From assembly GCA_948896875.1 (NCBI GenBank), contig CAQUWW010000149.1, positions 1 through 7,275 of the forward strand: 7,275 nucleotides of DNA, read 5' to 3'. The notes under the pieces were generated by a model, which saw nothing but the letters and a program-made list of their open reading frames with translations, was not told where the DNA came from and made no database searches. The translations under genes and the position numbers were made by a program. Shown one piece after another: positions 6,639-7,275 of this stretch. Source of the DNA: an uncultured Acetatifactor sp. (GTDB lineage Bacteria; Bacillota; Clostridia; Lachnospirales; Lachnospiraceae). Positions within the stretch are counted from its first letter, which is position 1. Every line of letters begins with the position of its first letter.

Positions 6639-7275
6639 TCATAGCCCTCTCATAAATAAATTCGTGCTTCCAAACGCATTCAACGGAAGTCTGTATATGG
6701 AACTATTTTCTTTCTTAATTCCACTCTCCGTCAGCTGCCGCACTATTTTCTCCGGGCAGGCTCTGTTTGCCACCAGATAGTGTGCCTCCGGATAACGGCG
6801 GAATGCCTCCTCCGGCGACAGAATTTCATGTCCCAGATAAGCAACGCCCCACTTTTCTCTGTCATTATCACAGACTGCCACAATATTCTCCAGACCATTC
6901 ATCCTGAGAAGGCATAGCGCAAATCTAGCCGCCTTTCCGGTACAGAACAGGACAATCTGCTTTTTATCGGCCATCTCCCGGACAAAATTATCATAAAGGT
7001 CATAATCCGCCTTCGCCTTAATGGCAATATAGGCTTCATAGGCCTCCGGCTGTTCCGTAAACAGGCGCATCTCTACCCAATGTCCCTGATGCATTTCCTC
7101 CTGCTTTAAAAGTCCTCTCTCCCGGTCCTCCACCATAATCTGCCGGAATTCATCAAGCGCCGATAAAATCGCTTCATCCGGCAGACTGTGCTCCCGGAAT
7201 GTAGTATATGGAGAAAGCGCCATCATCACCGTCTCCCTGGCTATAAAAGCCTGCCTGGCTCTGTCCGTTATACCA
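6639..7275 (-). CDS. Protein with C-terminal Rossmann-like domain; start probably beyond the window edge
   Basis: The reading frame has no stop between the right edge and the TGA at 6639-6641, so the gene is probably 5'-partial. In-window start candidates are GTG 7229, ATG 7226 and ATG 7223. Counting from GTG 7229 (196 residues), about 1-85 are helix-rich, charged and not recognised. Residues 91-182 form a Rossmann-like domain: VLFCTGKAARFAL (93-105) as the glycine-poor nucleotide-binding turn, VCDNDREKWG (119-128), and GHEILSPEEA (133-142). The pattern matches the third domain of the downstream fusion protein (LFGSGRYAKR, LDNDESRWG, GLPVLAPAAL), so the two probably share ancestry. Domains of this kind accompany glycosyltransferases and sugar-modifying enzymes in surface-glycan clusters. 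The gene ends 42 nt before the fusion gene and is likely in one operon with it. No catalytic function can be assigned; the missing N-terminus may hold the defining domain. Confidence 0.75.
   Translation of the reverse strand, partial: GITDRARQAFIARETVMMALSPYTTFREHSLPDEAILSALDEFRQIMVEDRERGLLKQEEMHQGHWVEMRLFTEQPEAYEAYIAIKAKADYDLYDNFVREMADKKQIVLFCTGKAARFALCLLRMNGLENIVAVCDNDREKWGVAYLGHEILSPEEAFRRYPEAHYLVANRACPEKIVRQLTESGIKKENSSIYRLPLNAFGSTNLFMRGL
7233..7238 (-). promoter_or_regulatory. AGGGAG, possible ribosome binding site for an internal or true start
   Basis: Minus-strand AGGGAG lies 6 nt before the ATG at 7226 (3 nt before GTG 7229, 9 nt before ATG 7223). The same hexamer serves the ankyrin gene at a similar spacing. 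If used, the gene would be a short protein starting at 7226. Against this, the 15 codons upstream read as plausible protein (TDRARQAFIARETV) with no stop, which argues for a longer gene. Undecided from this window. Confidence 0.3.

Overview
This window looks like a piece of a Bacillota (Clostridia) chromosome, most plausibly Lachnospiraceae. The reasons are the CarB protein style, strong AAGGAGG-type ribosome binding sites, extended -10 promoters, and a multidomain surface-glycan style protein of a type I associate with that family. The taxonomic call is an inference from protein style. No search was run.

Layout. (1) 1-1751, minus strand: the first 583 codons of carB, the large subunit of carbamoyl-phosphate synthase, running off the left edge. 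(2) 1752-2014: a divergent intergenic region with back-to-back promoters for carB and for the gene to its right. The rightward transcript has a leader of about 145 nt holding two overlapping inverted repeats and a possible 8-codon leader ORF. carA does not lie upstream of carB. (3) 2015-4060, plus strand: a 681-residue protein built almost entirely of ankyrin repeats, with no signal peptide or membrane segment. (4) 4061-4205: a convergent intergenic region with a 13-bp perfect-stem hairpin, probably a terminator used from both sides. (5) 4206-7275, minus strand: two closely spaced genes, probably one operon transcribed from beyond the right edge. The upstream one (6639 to the edge) is a partial or start-ambiguous protein with a C-terminal Rossmann-like domain. 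The downstream one (4206-6596) is a 796-residue fusion: SAM-methyltransferase-like domain, small-molecule-kinase-like domain, a Rossmann-like domain related to its neighbour's, and a C-terminal TagD-like cytidylyltransferase.

How the parts fit. carB supplies carbamoyl phosphate for arginine and pyrimidine synthesis and has no evident link to the rest. The ankyrin gene stands alone as its own transcription unit; its role cannot be read from the window. The right-hand pair looks like the edge of a cluster for decorating a cell-surface polymer. The fusion brings together a kinase-like fold with retained catalytic residues and a CTP-transferase, which would be two consecutive steps of CDP-alcohol activation, plus a methyltransferase-like domain. 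This is the most interesting candidate in the window, but the substrate is unknown. No RNA genes, insertion sequences, CRISPR arrays or attachment sites were seen.
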